Source of the DNA: Ophiosphaerella korrae
Lineage: Eukaryota; Ascomycota; Dothideomycetes; Pleosporales; Phaeosphaeriaceae
DNA length: 64,000 bases
Direction: 5' to 3'
Assembly: GCA_028456385.1 (NCBI GenBank)
Contig: JALNQF010000006.1
Span: forward strand, 186,001 to 250,000
Notes under the pieces: generated by a model
The model's input: the letters and a program-made list of their open reading frames with translations, nothing else
Database searches by the model: none
What the model was told of the DNA's origin: nothing
Position numbers and translations under genes: made by a program
Part shown: positions 32,184 to 43,537 of the stretch, one piece after another
Position numbering within the stretch: position 1 is the stretch's first letter
Layout: every line of letters begins with the position of its first letter

Positions 32184-33069
32184 ATGGCGCACAAACGTGT
32201 GAAAGGAGCTGCTCTCGTAACCGGTGCTGGTTCAGGTACGGCCCGTACTCCATTTATGTCCTTGCCTTTTAACTGAGATTGCAAATTCTAAAGGTATCGG
32301 ACGTGCCGTTTCTGTCGCCTTTGCCATTGCTGGAATCACAACTCTTTACATTACCGATATCAACAAGTCCGGCCTTCAAAGCACAGAATCGATCATTGCC
32401 AATCTAGATATCCCGTCACATCCGCAAATCTTCATCATGTCTGGTGACATATCTTCTCCAGATTTTATCGCCTCGCTCTTTTCCCAAATTTCACGTCTTG
32501 ACTACGCCGTGAATTGTGCCGGCGTGTCTGGCCTGCAAAAGCCAACCGCAGAAGTTGACCTCGCCGAATTCGATCGCGTGAATAGCGTCAATTATCGCGG
32601 GCTCTGGATGTGTGAAAAAGAAGAGCTTAAATTGATGCTTCAGAACGATATTCAGCCGTACACTGGTTTCACACTCACACCCGAAGAAGCGCGCATACGC
32701 GGCCAACGCGGATCCATTGTCAACATCGCCTCTCAACTAGGGCTCGTGGGGAAGACACAAACATCCGTTTATACAGCATCCAAGGCAGCTGTATTATCAA
32801 TGACCCGCTCGGATGCAATTGATTATAGCAAACCACCGCATTCTATTCGGATAAATTCTATTTGCCCTGGGGTGATTGCAACGGCAATGACGACAGAGGA
32901 GAATGGAAAGGTTAAGAAACGACTCAAAGATGCGGTTAATATTGCGCCAATGGCTAGAATAGGACTGCCTAGCGAGGTTGCAGATGCAGCCATTTGGCTG
33001 TGTAGTGGAGAGAGCAGTTTTGTTACAGGGTCTGGGCTGGTGGTTGATGGTGGTTATGTAATTAACTGA
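32184..33069 (+). CDS. Short-chain dehydrogenase/reductase (classical SDR), 275 residues
   Basis: Two exons (32184-32235, 32294-33069); the 58-nt intron cuts the first Gly of the nucleotide motif. Spliced, the cofactor site reads ALVTGAGSGIGRAV (TGxxxGxG). An Asp follows at the end of the second strand (LYITDINKS), which suggests NAD(H) preference. NCAGVSG is the NNAG-type motif. Serine lies in SIVNIASQLGLV, and the catalytic pair is YTASK. NSICPGVIATAMT and SSFVTGSGLVVDGGYVIN are the usual C-terminal landmarks. It is a cytosolic oxidoreductase; the substrate cannot be told. No co-directional partners are adjacent. Confidence 0.9.
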
Positions 33070-33380
33070 GCCTATATACTCGATAATCCAGTAGCAATGA
33101 GTGGATTTGCATATCTTCGATTATCGATTGTCTGTTTCTACGAGTGCTTGCTCTCCATCAAGCTCGTGTGAAACAGAATTGTTATCATATTTGATAGTAA
33201 TACAACACCAATTTGTTACTTGCTCCTGACAAGAGGATGAAGTTTATTGGAGGTCATTTCTTCCCTCTTTCACGTTCTTGTTACTATCAACTTGAATAAC
33301 TTAAATGCAATGAATGCGATAGAGATCAGCCCAAGGGCGCTGAAAAGACTTCTAGTAATGACACCTATCAATCGCTCTTT
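33070..33380. other. Intergenic, no gene seen
   Basis: About 310 bp of AT-rich DNA between the SDR stop and the end of the secreted-protein pseudogene on the other strand. Nothing recognisable. Confidence 0.6.
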
Positions 33381-33956
33381 TTAATTTGCTGCCACTTTGT
33401 TTGAAGTGAATACGACCATTGGCGAAATGCTCGGGGTAGCCGTGTTATTACTAGATATGGTAGGTGACGTAGCTGATTCAAAGCTCACAGCAGATGAGGC
33501 CAGGCGCAGTTTGAATACTCGACTCGGAGACAATCGATAGCTTGGTGGATCGCAGGTTTGTGTAAAACTAAACACAAAAGCTTCGTCAGTTTTGACCACA
33601 TCCTCCGCAACATTGATTCTCCACCTGAACCTCCCATCTTGTGCCAAAGAAAATGATTGCTATCAAGAATTAGTCACAATTTCGAAATTACCATTGTACA
33701 ATTGATTAGTGAACCTACCTAGAATGACGCTGTTATATAAATCTGAACCAACCCAGATAATATGCAAATCAGCCATCTCTGAATTTGAGCCGCTTCCGGG
33801 CCAGCCAGATTTCTATTTGATACTCAGATTATCACTGATGGTGAAGGTCCGCGAAAAGTCGGACAGCATTGCATCAGGTTGGGAGAATTGGGATCGAGCA
33901 AGTGTAGGACTAAGAAGTCCACATAAAGAGGCTAGATGAAAGGAGAGTTTTATCAT
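33381..33956 (-). pseudogene. Small secreted GPI-type protein gene with one nonsense codon
   Basis: Two exons (33956-33719, 33637-33381) with an 81-nt intron give 165 codons in perfect frame. The product has signal peptide MIKLSFHLASLCGLLSPTLA, then DFSRTFTISDNLSIK, then TAG, then KSGWPGSGSNSEMADLHIIW, and after the intron DGRFRWRINVAEDVVKTDEA. It closes with a Ser/Thr-rich stretch and a short tail (MVVFTSNKVAAN). Everything around the stop is intact. The stop (minus TAG, plus CTA) differs by one transition from TGG (plus CCA), that is CpA to TpA. It is either a recent pseudogene or an allele; readthrough is another possibility. The family resembles uncharacterised fungal extracellular proteins with a 'YNSVIL'-type core. 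Confidence 0.6.
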
Positions 33957-34987
33957 ATCTAATTAAAGTGACTTGTTTGAGAGTGGCGGCTTCAGTAAAT
34001 AGGGAATATAACTCGAGGGAAGAGATTGTTAAAGGTGACGCTGATTTGAGGTTGGAAAAGTTACCTCGACATATTTCCCAGAGTCCAAAGGTAGGTGGGA
34101 CTACCCAGGCTGCTGAGCACCGTGCGACCAAACTTGACTGAGCCTAGAGGAAACACGAGTGGAATGGTAGAGATACCTTTTCCCCGTTCACTCTTATCTC
34201 ACGCCTTTGATCAAACAATTCAAGAGGCTTTGAAGATAACCCCAAACACCAGTGCATAGTGAAGATGTAGCAATGAAATGTGTAATTGCAGGGCGTGAAC
34301 GCATAGACGCCAACTAGAATTCATGACCGCAAACTTAGTGCTGCCCATTTGAGTGGAACCAATTTTCTAACGATACATTCTAATGGAAGCAGTTGGCGTG
34401 CATTGTGTCATTTGGCATGCACTAAAACAGGCAAGTTCTAGCTGAACTGCATATGAAGTAGATGTGTGTTCTCTATGAAGGATTCACAAGGGCGACACAG
34501 TCGGGCTAAACGTAATAAAATATTGTACAAACGAATCAAATGAAAGGTTATCTACAAGATTTAAATGTCAACGAGAAAATGAAATAGCCATCGGCCATTG
34601 GTGAGGAGTGCACCGGATGACCCGCATCGATGCTGTATGTCAGAAGTTTGGCCGTGGTTGTTTGCCGCCGATACTCCTGGCAGACTGAACATGTCTGCAG
34701 TCATTCTTACTAAGGTGAGAGAGAAATTAGATCAGATGGTGTTCTTTTTCATACGGTGAGGGCCGTATAACCGCTTTGATATCTCGTGGCAACGGGTGAG
34801 GTGAGTTTCCCGCGTCCCAAAGATCTAGGGTGCCTTTCTATCAAATAGAAACGGACAACACCTACACATAATGGGTAGTTGGTGGCTGATGTTATAATGG
34901 CGAGCCAAGTAGGTACTCTGCGGCGAAGACGTCCAAGCAAAGTGCGTGGGCAGGGTGGAGTTTTTGCACGGAGTCCGACGATAAGCC
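33957..34987. other. Intergenic, no gene seen
   Basis: About 1 kb upstream of the secreted-protein pseudogene and downstream of the BTB gene. The frames at 34749-34991 and 34825-35037 overlap the BTB gene or lack domains. Confidence 0.5.
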
Positions 34988-36366
34988 TCATGATGCGATT
35001 GGCAAACCGCTTGCCATTTTGAATAGCTCAAATGCAAGTCCAGGTGTTTCTCTCACCACCAATTCGACATCCTGTCGCAGCGACAGTCCTGGATTTGCGC
35101 GAAAAGCTTGAATGATGACATTTCGCAGACCTCGATCAGTGTGGAATGTGGACTCATAGGCTTCTTGGCATGCTTCAGCAAAATCTGGGCTGTCGAGATG
35201 TGCATCGAGCTCCTGGGCGAATTTCTGCCGTGCAAGCACTTTCAGGCCAGCGATGCCATATCTGGGATGGCATGTTAGTGATGCGTCTCCCAGCGTACGT
35301 GGTTTTGCGAAGCAGCACGATTGGAGTAAATAAAGTGACGCTGACGCGGTTTGTCTTGGAATGACGGATAGAGAATCGACAAATACAACGCTGGTTGGAC
35401 GCGGAGAAGAAATGCAGAAGCAAAGAATAGGGGAGCGTGAGACGCGCGGACCTGAAAGTGGAGCGTGCGTGAAGTGGGGTGATTGGTCGTCACCCATACG
35501 AATGACGCACGTCCCGGCGTTTGTCGGTCTTCAATCGCCGTGCAACGCGACGCAATGCAGAACAACGACTTCTGCGGGCGTAAATGAATGGGCATGATTG
35601 GTAGAAGTGTGTCACCAGGGCAAAAGGAGTATAAAAAAAAAAGCAAGAATGGCAGAAAGTCATACGTACTTCTCAGCAATTGCGTAGACTTTGGCGTGGG
35701 TGATGAGATGCGGCTTCTGAACATCGGCTTCTGGCACTGATTGCTCGCTTTCAGGCTCCTCTATCGTCCACTGGTCATCCATCGGCGTATCGGGCATCTT
35801 AGCCGAAGCTTCCAAATTGTAAAACGTAGGCTCGTCGGGTGGCGTAAGTGGCATCGAATTATTCGCCGCGGCCATGGTTGCAAGTAGCGGATCTTCAAAG
35901 ACCAGGTTCAATTTCTTAGGCGCATGGCATTTCTTAGATCGTGACGACAGCGGGGAACTCGCTCGTGAGGATCGTTGCGACGAGCGACGAGACAATGGCC
36001 TGTTGAGATAGTCCGTATGATAGAAATCTGGGTAATGGTTAGTTGGTGCACTCTAACCCAGCCATCTTCGCTGTAATGCCTACAGTGGACCATGTGTTCA
36101 ACTGCCTCAGCATCGTCTTCTGAAAGGTCGATGACACCAGTTTCTGCCTCCAAAAAGGAATTGCGACATGCTCCTTCGAAAAATGATGACCGTGTTGCAA
36201 TAAGTGCACGATGCACTGGGTATCTTTTACCTCCGCAGGTAATGGTCAGGTCTGAGTACATGCCGCTGTTCAAAAGTCTGATTGCGACTTAGCAAGTTGT
36301 GCAAAAGATAATGAAACGAACTTACGAGGCCAATGCAGTCTTCAGCTCAAGTGTAGGAACATCCAT
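34988..36366 (-). CDS. BTB/POZ domain protein, 288 residues
   Basis: Four exons (36366-36326, 36277-36084, 36027-35670, 35261-34988). The BTB fold is assembled across three exons: LLNSGMYSDLTITCGGKRYP, VHRALIATRSSFFEGACRNS, GVIDLSEDDAEAVEHMVH and then YFYHTDYLNRPL after intron 2. A Ser/Pro-rich insert (residues ~90-175) follows, including a run of Ser/Arg. The C-terminal half starts HAKVYAIAEKYGIAGLKVLA, read across intron 3, and continues to FRANPGLSLRQDVELVVRET. This architecture is a large ascomycete family, possibly adaptors for Cul3 ubiquitin ligase; that role is inferred. Intron 3 is about 408 nt, far longer than any other in the window, but the joined frame is exact. Confidence 0.85.
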
Positions 36367-38522
36367 TGGAGAGTTCGAGGATCAAATGCGAGGCCAAAAA
36401 GAAGCGCAGTGGACGGTAACTTTGATCAACGTAATTATCTTGCGTTTCTTATATTCAGTGTTGGGGTGGCAAGAGAAAAGGAGAAAAGGAGAAAAGAAGA
36501 AAGTTGGAATATTGATTTGCAGCAAATGACTTTGAGAAAAATCCTATGCTGTGCAAGGAACGCGAAACAGGCCTTGCGTAATGCTTATACCAGGCCCAGG
36601 ACTTGTTGATTAAACCGATCGATGGCCTTTGGTGGACGATCCCGAATATATGGTAAGGCTGGTGCAAGGTTGACTAGGTCGGCGGGCAACGACGGATGGG
36701 GCTTATGTGTAACCGGATGTTACCGAAGGGGCAAGTCTTGAGAGTGATTCCCGAGATAATGATCTACTTGATGCGTGGGGCGGGGGGAGAGGCAGGTTTT
36801 AAGTGCACTGAGTTGAAAAGGATGTGCCAAATTTGATGAGAGAAGGGTATTAGGGCCTCTTGTGCGTTTGGACGGCTGAGCTATTGGCATTGGCTGGGTT
36901 AAGAAGAAGAGCATTAATTTCAGCAAGCATCTGTGCACAGGTTCAAGATCTAGCCCAATAACCAGGTGTCCCTTCGCTCCTGTCATCAGCGCAAAGGCTA
37001 AAGCTGACACGCAACCATCCGTGTCCAAGGCCAGAGACCTGGCGGTTGTGTAGCGGGCAGCTGGGCCCAGATTTGTGCGAGCTAGCTGGGAGACGCGCTC
37101 GTGGCTAGCAGGGGTGGGTTATGCCACCCTAACGCTTTTGTAGCTGCGCTGAAGGCTGAGCGCCAACTCGTTAGCCCCGATTAGAGGATGCATGACAATC
37201 GAGGCGCAAAGGGGTATGATGACAATCACGCCAGCGAAAGTGGAATTAGGTACATTTCAGTCAAGTGGCGTGCTAATACCTATTTTGGCGGTCGATTACT
37301 GTGCGCATGATATGCTACCAAATAGTCGGCGAGACGAAAGTGCCGTCCTCCGCGATGGCTCGGTGATCCAGGAGTAGGTGCAGCGCAATCAGGCAACGCT
37401 GCAACGCTGCAGCTAACAGCTACAGGCGGCTGCACGGCCAGAAAATTGACGTTTGGGCCACGTGATGTGGCTCATGAGTCTGGACTTAGTTGTGTCGATC
37501 AGTCCCTGTTTGAGTTATGCTTCAGATGCAAGGTGCGGGCGGGACGAGCGAACTGTTCCTCGATGCCGTTCAATGGCATTGTCTCACGCAGCAAAGCATG
37601 AAAGTGTCTTGACTCATGAGACGCGCCGGATGACTGATTTCTGCGATGGATCGATGAGGGCTTAGGCATTTTTGCTTCGAGGTTGAGGTTGTGTAAGGTA
37701 GAACGAGGCAAGCCTTGCTCACGTCAACTGTTTAGTGGTCAGGAATGATGCGCACGTTTCCTGATCGCGAATACGATGAGGCTCGCTGGCAAATTTTTGC
37801 GGTCTGCTAGAAGATAGTAGAATCGAGCTGAAGGATATCGTGACGCGATGCGGAGCACGTCACGGCTGTTCCGGTTGGCTCGGATAGAGCCATCATGGTG
37901 GCCAACAAGCGCAGCCTCGTGTGGGAAGCGAAGCTAACGACGCCACAGGCCCATAATGATATAGGGAGGATCTAGAATCCAGATCGAAAAAGAATGGGGG
38001 AGGATCTAGGTCGTCGTTTCAACCCCAGAATTTGTTTGTTTGGGGCTATCTCCACGGAGAACCTTACCATACCGATCTTTTATTGAGATACTGTAAGCTT
38101 TTACGGGCCAACCGTCCTCCTGCCTCGGGAAGGAAATGTGTGTTGGCGACGATGCATCAGTTTGCTCCGAGATTTTCTTTAGGGGCGTGAATAGGGGAAC
38201 GGTTTATATTGAAGGGCCATGAGGGTCGAACAGCGCATGATGAAGACGATTGAGTGCTAGATAGTATTTGGGGAAAGTGAGTAGGCCAGCATGTACTAGG
38301 TAAGTGTGAAAGTGCTTGAATGGTATCATTTCAGCTAGGTTCCATGGCTTCTGTAAAGGCATGGTGTTCTTATTTCGGGTTCTGCATTTGCCCTGCATCG
38401 ATGGCAAAGTAGATAAATGGTGATTACTTGACATCATTCAGAGCTCTTAAAGGGGGTTCTGGAGGGGCATTGTGGTTGAGACGAAGAAAGATGGCTCTCT
38501 GTCATGGATCGAGTAATGCGTC
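36367..38522. other. Gene-poor intergenic stretch
   Basis: 2.2 kb with only short frames lacking domains (for example 37192-37377 and 37453-37665). Around 37380-37440 there is a cluster of ctgcagc/gctgcaacgctgc words. No TATA-led transcription unit is evident. Confidence 0.45.
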
Positions 38523-38877
38523 CCACCACTGAGCTGCGTGCCCTAGTAAGCTGCGCACCTCAAAAACTGTATCTTAATATCTCAACAGTAACTGAATAAT
38601 AGGTTTCAAACATTTGTAATAAACCTCCTTATACCTACTTAGAAGCTCCTATCAAAGTCTTATTATTAAGTTATTGAGTTTTAGCCCCCAATTTTAAGCC
38701 AAATTACTATACCCCTAGAACTACACAACGAAATATCTAATAAGTTAAATACGTGTCCTGAATTAGCTATGTAATAATGGATATAAAATTTTAGAACTTA
38801 TTATTAAGTTGCTGTTGAGATATTAAGATACAGTTTTTGAGGTGCGCAGCTTACTAGGGCACGCAGCTCAGCGGTGG
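38523..38877. mobile_element. MITE-like element with long terminal inverted repeats
   Basis: The left end (38523 onward, starting ccaccactgagctgcgtgcc) and the reverse complement of the right end (ending at 38877) match over about 85-90 bp with only a few mismatches. The arms are roughly 38523-38610 and 38790-38877. The inner ~180 bp is strongly AT-rich and non-coding; total length is about 355 bp. This is the shape of a miniature inverted-repeat element mobilised by a DNA transposase encoded elsewhere. No convincing target-site duplication is visible at the edges, so the superfamily is open. It sits about 250 bp upstream of the Doa1 gene start. Confidence 0.75.
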
Positions 38878-39130
38878 AACACGTCAAGAGTAGCGTGCTT
38901 ATGTAATACAAGACCAAGTGACTAGGGTCAAGGTGAGACTCGACTCGCCTTGACGTCGATAGCCGGTGAAGCTCGGACAGTAATTTTCAGCAACCCAGCG
39001 GGCGATATTCACCTGTTTCGCTGCAGATAGACAGTTTAGGGTTGGTGCTTTTTCCTTGTACACTATCCAACAACCCCACTGCCACTTATTCTTGTCTGCA
39101 CCCGACCAACCCCCGCACCTTAACTCGACC

Positions 39131-41531
39131 ATGGCCGACTTCAAGCTGTCCGCAACTCTGCGTGGCCACGAAGACGATGTAAGTAATCGCAGCCACGCCT
39201 GCATACTACTGTTATGCTGTTTTCATGGTAAATATCGTGTGATATTAGACTAACCAGCAATGTGTGTAGGTGCGAAGCGTTGCATTCCCCACCCCCACCT
39301 CAGTCATATCGGCCTCGCGAGACTTCACCACACGAGCATGGGCACAGCAATCTTCAAATCCTCCAGCATGGGACAGTACAATTAAGAGCCACGGAAAGGA
39401 ATTCGTCAACTCGCTCGCCATCGTTCCGCCTTCCGCCACCTTCCCCGAGGGTCTGATTGTCTCTGGCGGCAAAGACCAAATCATCCACGTCCGCCAACCC
39501 AGCAAAGGTCTTGACGAGGACGCCGATGCTCTCTTAATAGGGCATGGCAATAATGTGTGTGCACTAGATGTCAGCCAAGATGGGAAATACATCGTCAGTG
39601 GCGGTTGGGATATGGAGGCACGACTATGGGAAGTAGGCAAGTGGGGCCAATCGACCGTCCTAAAAGGCCACACAGCGTCTGTCTGGGCTGTCCTGGCGTA
39701 TGACGTCAACACCATCATCACAGGCTGCGCTGACAAGCAGATTCGTGTATACCAGACCACTGGCACACAGGTGCGAGCAATACAGGCCCCAGAAGTTGTG
39801 CGGGCGTTATGTCGACTACCCCCAAATCACCCCTCCGGCGCGGACTTTGCATCGGCTGGCAATGATGCTATTATTCGGTTATGGAAGCTGAATGGTCAGC
39901 AGGTCGCAGAGTTGCACGGACATGAGAACTTTATTTACTCGCTGGCAGCGCTTCCCAACGGCGGATTGGTCAGCGCAGGAGAGGATCGCACAGTACGTGT
40001 ATGGGAAAAGAATGAGTGCATACAAACCATTACCCACCCGGCAATATCTGTCTGGTCCGTTGCCGTATGCGCCGACAACGGCGACATCGTCACCGGTGCA
40101 AGTGACAAGCTAATTCGTATATTCACCAGAGACTCCGAGCGCTACGCTGCTTCTATAGAAATTGAGCAGCTCAAAGACGATGTCAAGGGCTCTTCAATAC
40201 CCCAACAGACAGTTGGAAACATAAACAAGGAGAATTTGCCAGGTCCTGATTTTTTAACGCGGCGGTCAGGCACGAAGGAGGGTCAGGTCCAGATGATTGC
40301 CGAGTCCAACGGGAATATCTCTGCATATCAGTGGTCCACGGCGGCTAGTCAGTGGCTGAATATCGGCACAGTGGTCGACTCAGTTGGAAGCGGGGGCCGA
40401 AAGGTTTCGCACCAAGGCAAAGAGTACGACTACGTATTCGACGTCGACATTGAAGATGGCAAGCCTCCACTCAAGCTACCCTATAATCTCAACCAAAACC
40501 ACTACGAAGCCGCGCGGAAATTTATCGATGACAACGAGCTGCCCATAACCTATCTAGATGAGGTGGCCAACTTCATCGTTCAGAACACGCGAGGCGCAAC
40601 ATTAGGTCAGTCAAACAGTGGACAAGGCAGAGATCCTTGGGGGTCAGAGTCGCGGTACCGACCAGGTGACGCCAACCAAGTAGTATCCCAACCTCCCCCG
40701 GCACCAGCAGCTTCCAAGATTCTTCCACAGAAAGACTATCTCCCCATCGCCTCAGGGAACCATAAGGTCATCTTCAAGAAACTTCAAGAGTTCAACCAAG
40801 CCTTAGTCAATGAGGGACAAAAGGGAATCTCGTTCAATCCATCAGACATTGAGCAGCTAAGTAGAAGTGTCTCCGCAGTAGAGAATGGCAATGGCAAAGG
40901 CGTTAGTCTAGCAGGTGTCGAGCTCTTAGTCAAGGCGGCAACCCAATGGCCAGCGGACAAACGGCTGCCCGCAATGGATCTTCTACGGCTCGTCCTTGTA
41001 TTTGAACAGCCAACCGCATACCTAGTCGCACCCGAGCAACGGTTTTTCTCTGCTCTCTCCGATTCTGGCGTGTTCACTGATTCATCGCCACCCAATAATA
41101 CTATGATGGCTATCCGGTGTTTGAGTAATTTGCTGCAGACAGACGAGGGTCGTTCGCTGGCGAGCACCGAATTCGACCAAATACATCCTTTAGTATCACC
41201 ATTCCTGACCTCGCCGAACCGTAACCTTATCATCGCACTCACCACACTTTACATCAACTACTCGGTTTTACTTACATCGGAGAATAACGCGGATCGTGCA
41301 CTCTCGCTTCTGGATGATTTATCAAAAATTCTTACATCTGCAACCGACTCGGAAGCTATTTATCGCGCGCTTGTCGCAACTGGCACGCTTCTGTGCCTCG
41401 GACCTGACTTCTGTGAGGCCGGTAGGGATATTCTTCAAATTGGTGACGCGGTCACGCATGCGGAGCAGAAGGTCAAGGAGCCACGCATCAGAAACGTCAT
41501 CGCTGAGATTCGTGAGAAGTTGCAAGCCTAG
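39131..41531 (+). CDS. DOA1: Doa1/Ufd3/PLAA-type ubiquitin-binding WD40 protein
   Basis: Two exons (39131-39178, 39270-41531), 769 residues. The N-terminus MADFKLSATLRGHEDD joins across the intron to VRSVAFPTPTSVISASRDFT. Residues ~8-300 form seven WD40 blades (GGKDQIIHV, GGWDMEARLW, GCADKQIRVY, GNDAIIRLW, GEDRTVRVWE, GASDKLIRIF). Residues ~350-455 contain the PFU domain (EYDYVFDVDIEDGKPPLKLP, EAARKFIDDNELP). From ~505 to the end is the PUL alpha-solenoid that binds Cdc48. The protein is a cofactor of Cdc48 in ubiquitin-dependent degradation and ubiquitin recycling, in cytosol and nucleus. The length agrees with fungal orthologues (~750-800). Confidence 0.95.
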
Positions 41532-43537
41532 GTGAGGACGATCCTGTCGGGTGCCAAAGCGTGGTCCTACGTATGAAACATTATCCCGTCGAATTGTGTG
41601 ACCTACAAGTGCCTCGGATGCGACAGGTGTACAGCATCAAATTCCTTTGGAGTCGGGAAAAGGCACAGCCGCGGGGAAAGGGTTGCATCATACACGCTCT
41701 AATTTTGGCATGGCCGCTGAGGCTGGCATGATAGAGTATACCAATAGCATAGGATCATTAGGAAAAAAATAAAGCATATCACCATTAGTATTCGACCACG
41801 GAACTCATAAGCGATCGTCGTTATAGTGGTGTGCATTGTAACGTAGTGCTTGTGACACATGCACGTTGATGCATAAGAAGCCGCATTTAGCTCTTTCCCC
41901 CATACATCTCTAAAGTATAGGTCATGATTAGTTTATACCCATGCATACAACTTTCCAAGCTCGCGGCTTGCGCAAGGTCTGTTGACAACGTACGTACACT
42001 ACATGATGCCTTAGCCTCCACACTATTCGCGACGGCTTCTCCACAATCATACATTCTCCAAATCGAAAACTGATGCTATAACTCCCCGAGCAGCATAGCT
42101 CGCTTTGACTTGCATCAACCCTTTCTAGATGGACTGTGTGGAAAGTGCCGATATAACGCAGCAGAGATTGTGATTCAGGGTTAGAATAATTTTAGGGACG
42201 GTACCAACCCAAAGTCTAATCTTCCCGTCGTTATTTCCAGATCGAAAGTATATAACACGAAAAAGTGTAATGTGAGACATTGCAGGATTACCGCTGCACG
42301 CACTTTCCACTTCCATCGCCACCTTCCACTTTACAACATAAGCTTTACAGTAGATTAACAACGGGCGGATTGCATTGGAGCCCAACAGATCGTCTGTCGA
42401 TCAGGGGGTAATCTTCCGTAAACAGATACAAGCTGTAAAGAACTATGTGGTACAACCTTACACTGTCGGTGTCGGCGTTTGAAAATGCCGACTTGTAACC
42501 ACTGGAGCAAGTGGATGAGGTGCGCCAAGGTTGTGTTGCGTGGCCTGAGTGCGAGTCGCAGACTACGTGTGTGCCGCAGGTGAGGCGGCAGAATATTACA
42601 CCCTCATCGCTAATCTTCGGAGATTGGAGGACGTTGCATGTCCTACTGTTTGATGATGTCTGAGTTTGGGGAGCACAAGAGCAATCTTGCAAGTCATCCT
42701 GATTTTGTTGACATGTCCTTTTTACGCCCCGCGTTTCAAATACTGTCGCCTCGCTATCTCTTTTAGCTTTCATAGAGCACCAAATAATCAAAATACGAAG
42801 GGGAGGGTGTCAGATAAAAAGCTCCCCTACTACTTGTGAGTGTTGGGAAGTTTTCTATCTAAAAAAAAAAAATCTGGATAATTATAGAATGAATGAGTTA
42901 ATGTGGAGGACAATAGATTGGTAGTGCAGATGACCGTCCGGATGGTCAAATTCTAATTACACCATACATTGAATATTATGTCACAATCTTGGGCTTCGAA
43001 GAGTCAGCAATCACAGGCTCTATCTCTTCTGATGGTTCGCTCTCTAGCCATGATTACGAGTAATGCTTTAAAGCTTAGGATGTGCAAATTTTGATCACTA
43101 AATGTTTGCGGTAAACTTTGTGTGCCTAGTTCAAAATTTGACCGTTAGTGGGGCATTTGACAAGGGGGCACATTGGGGGGAAGGGGAGGGGGGGGGGGGT
43201 TGACGACGTTGAACAGGGTAAGGATTTTCTGAATTAGAAAACTCAAATTCTACACTTCCTCGAAGCTGCGTGTGATACGTCAGCTCTTGATTTTCCCGAT
43301 CAGCACGGTATTGCTTCCGATTTGCTCGCCAATGGAATTGGAGTTATTCAACTAAACTGGGATTCACGATATTAAAGACTGGACTTATATCCTAGTGCCA
43401 CAATGTCAATATTATACCACTCTTGTGTTCTGAAATGACTACGTCGGTCAACATAGAAAAGTTACACAATCATTACCGATATCGTACAAACAGACAAATG
43501 CCGAGGCTCATATCAACCTCCTCAAAGTCGAGGTAGC
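41532..43537. other. Intergenic; includes a G-rich tract
   Basis: 2 kb without a supportable gene. A minus-strand frame at 42791-42345 is Cys-rich but has no signal peptide or known motif. A poly-A run lies near 42862, and four G-runs including a 12-G run lie at 43164-43199. Confidence 0.45.

Noticed and set aside
35275..35724. 149-codon minus-strand frame
   Set aside because: It lies almost wholly in the long BTB intron and overlaps its exon 3 in another frame; no domain.
42345..42791. Cys-rich 148-codon minus-strand frame, a possible small secreted protein
   Set aside because: No signal peptide, no regular Cys spacing, no splice-supported start; composition looks random.
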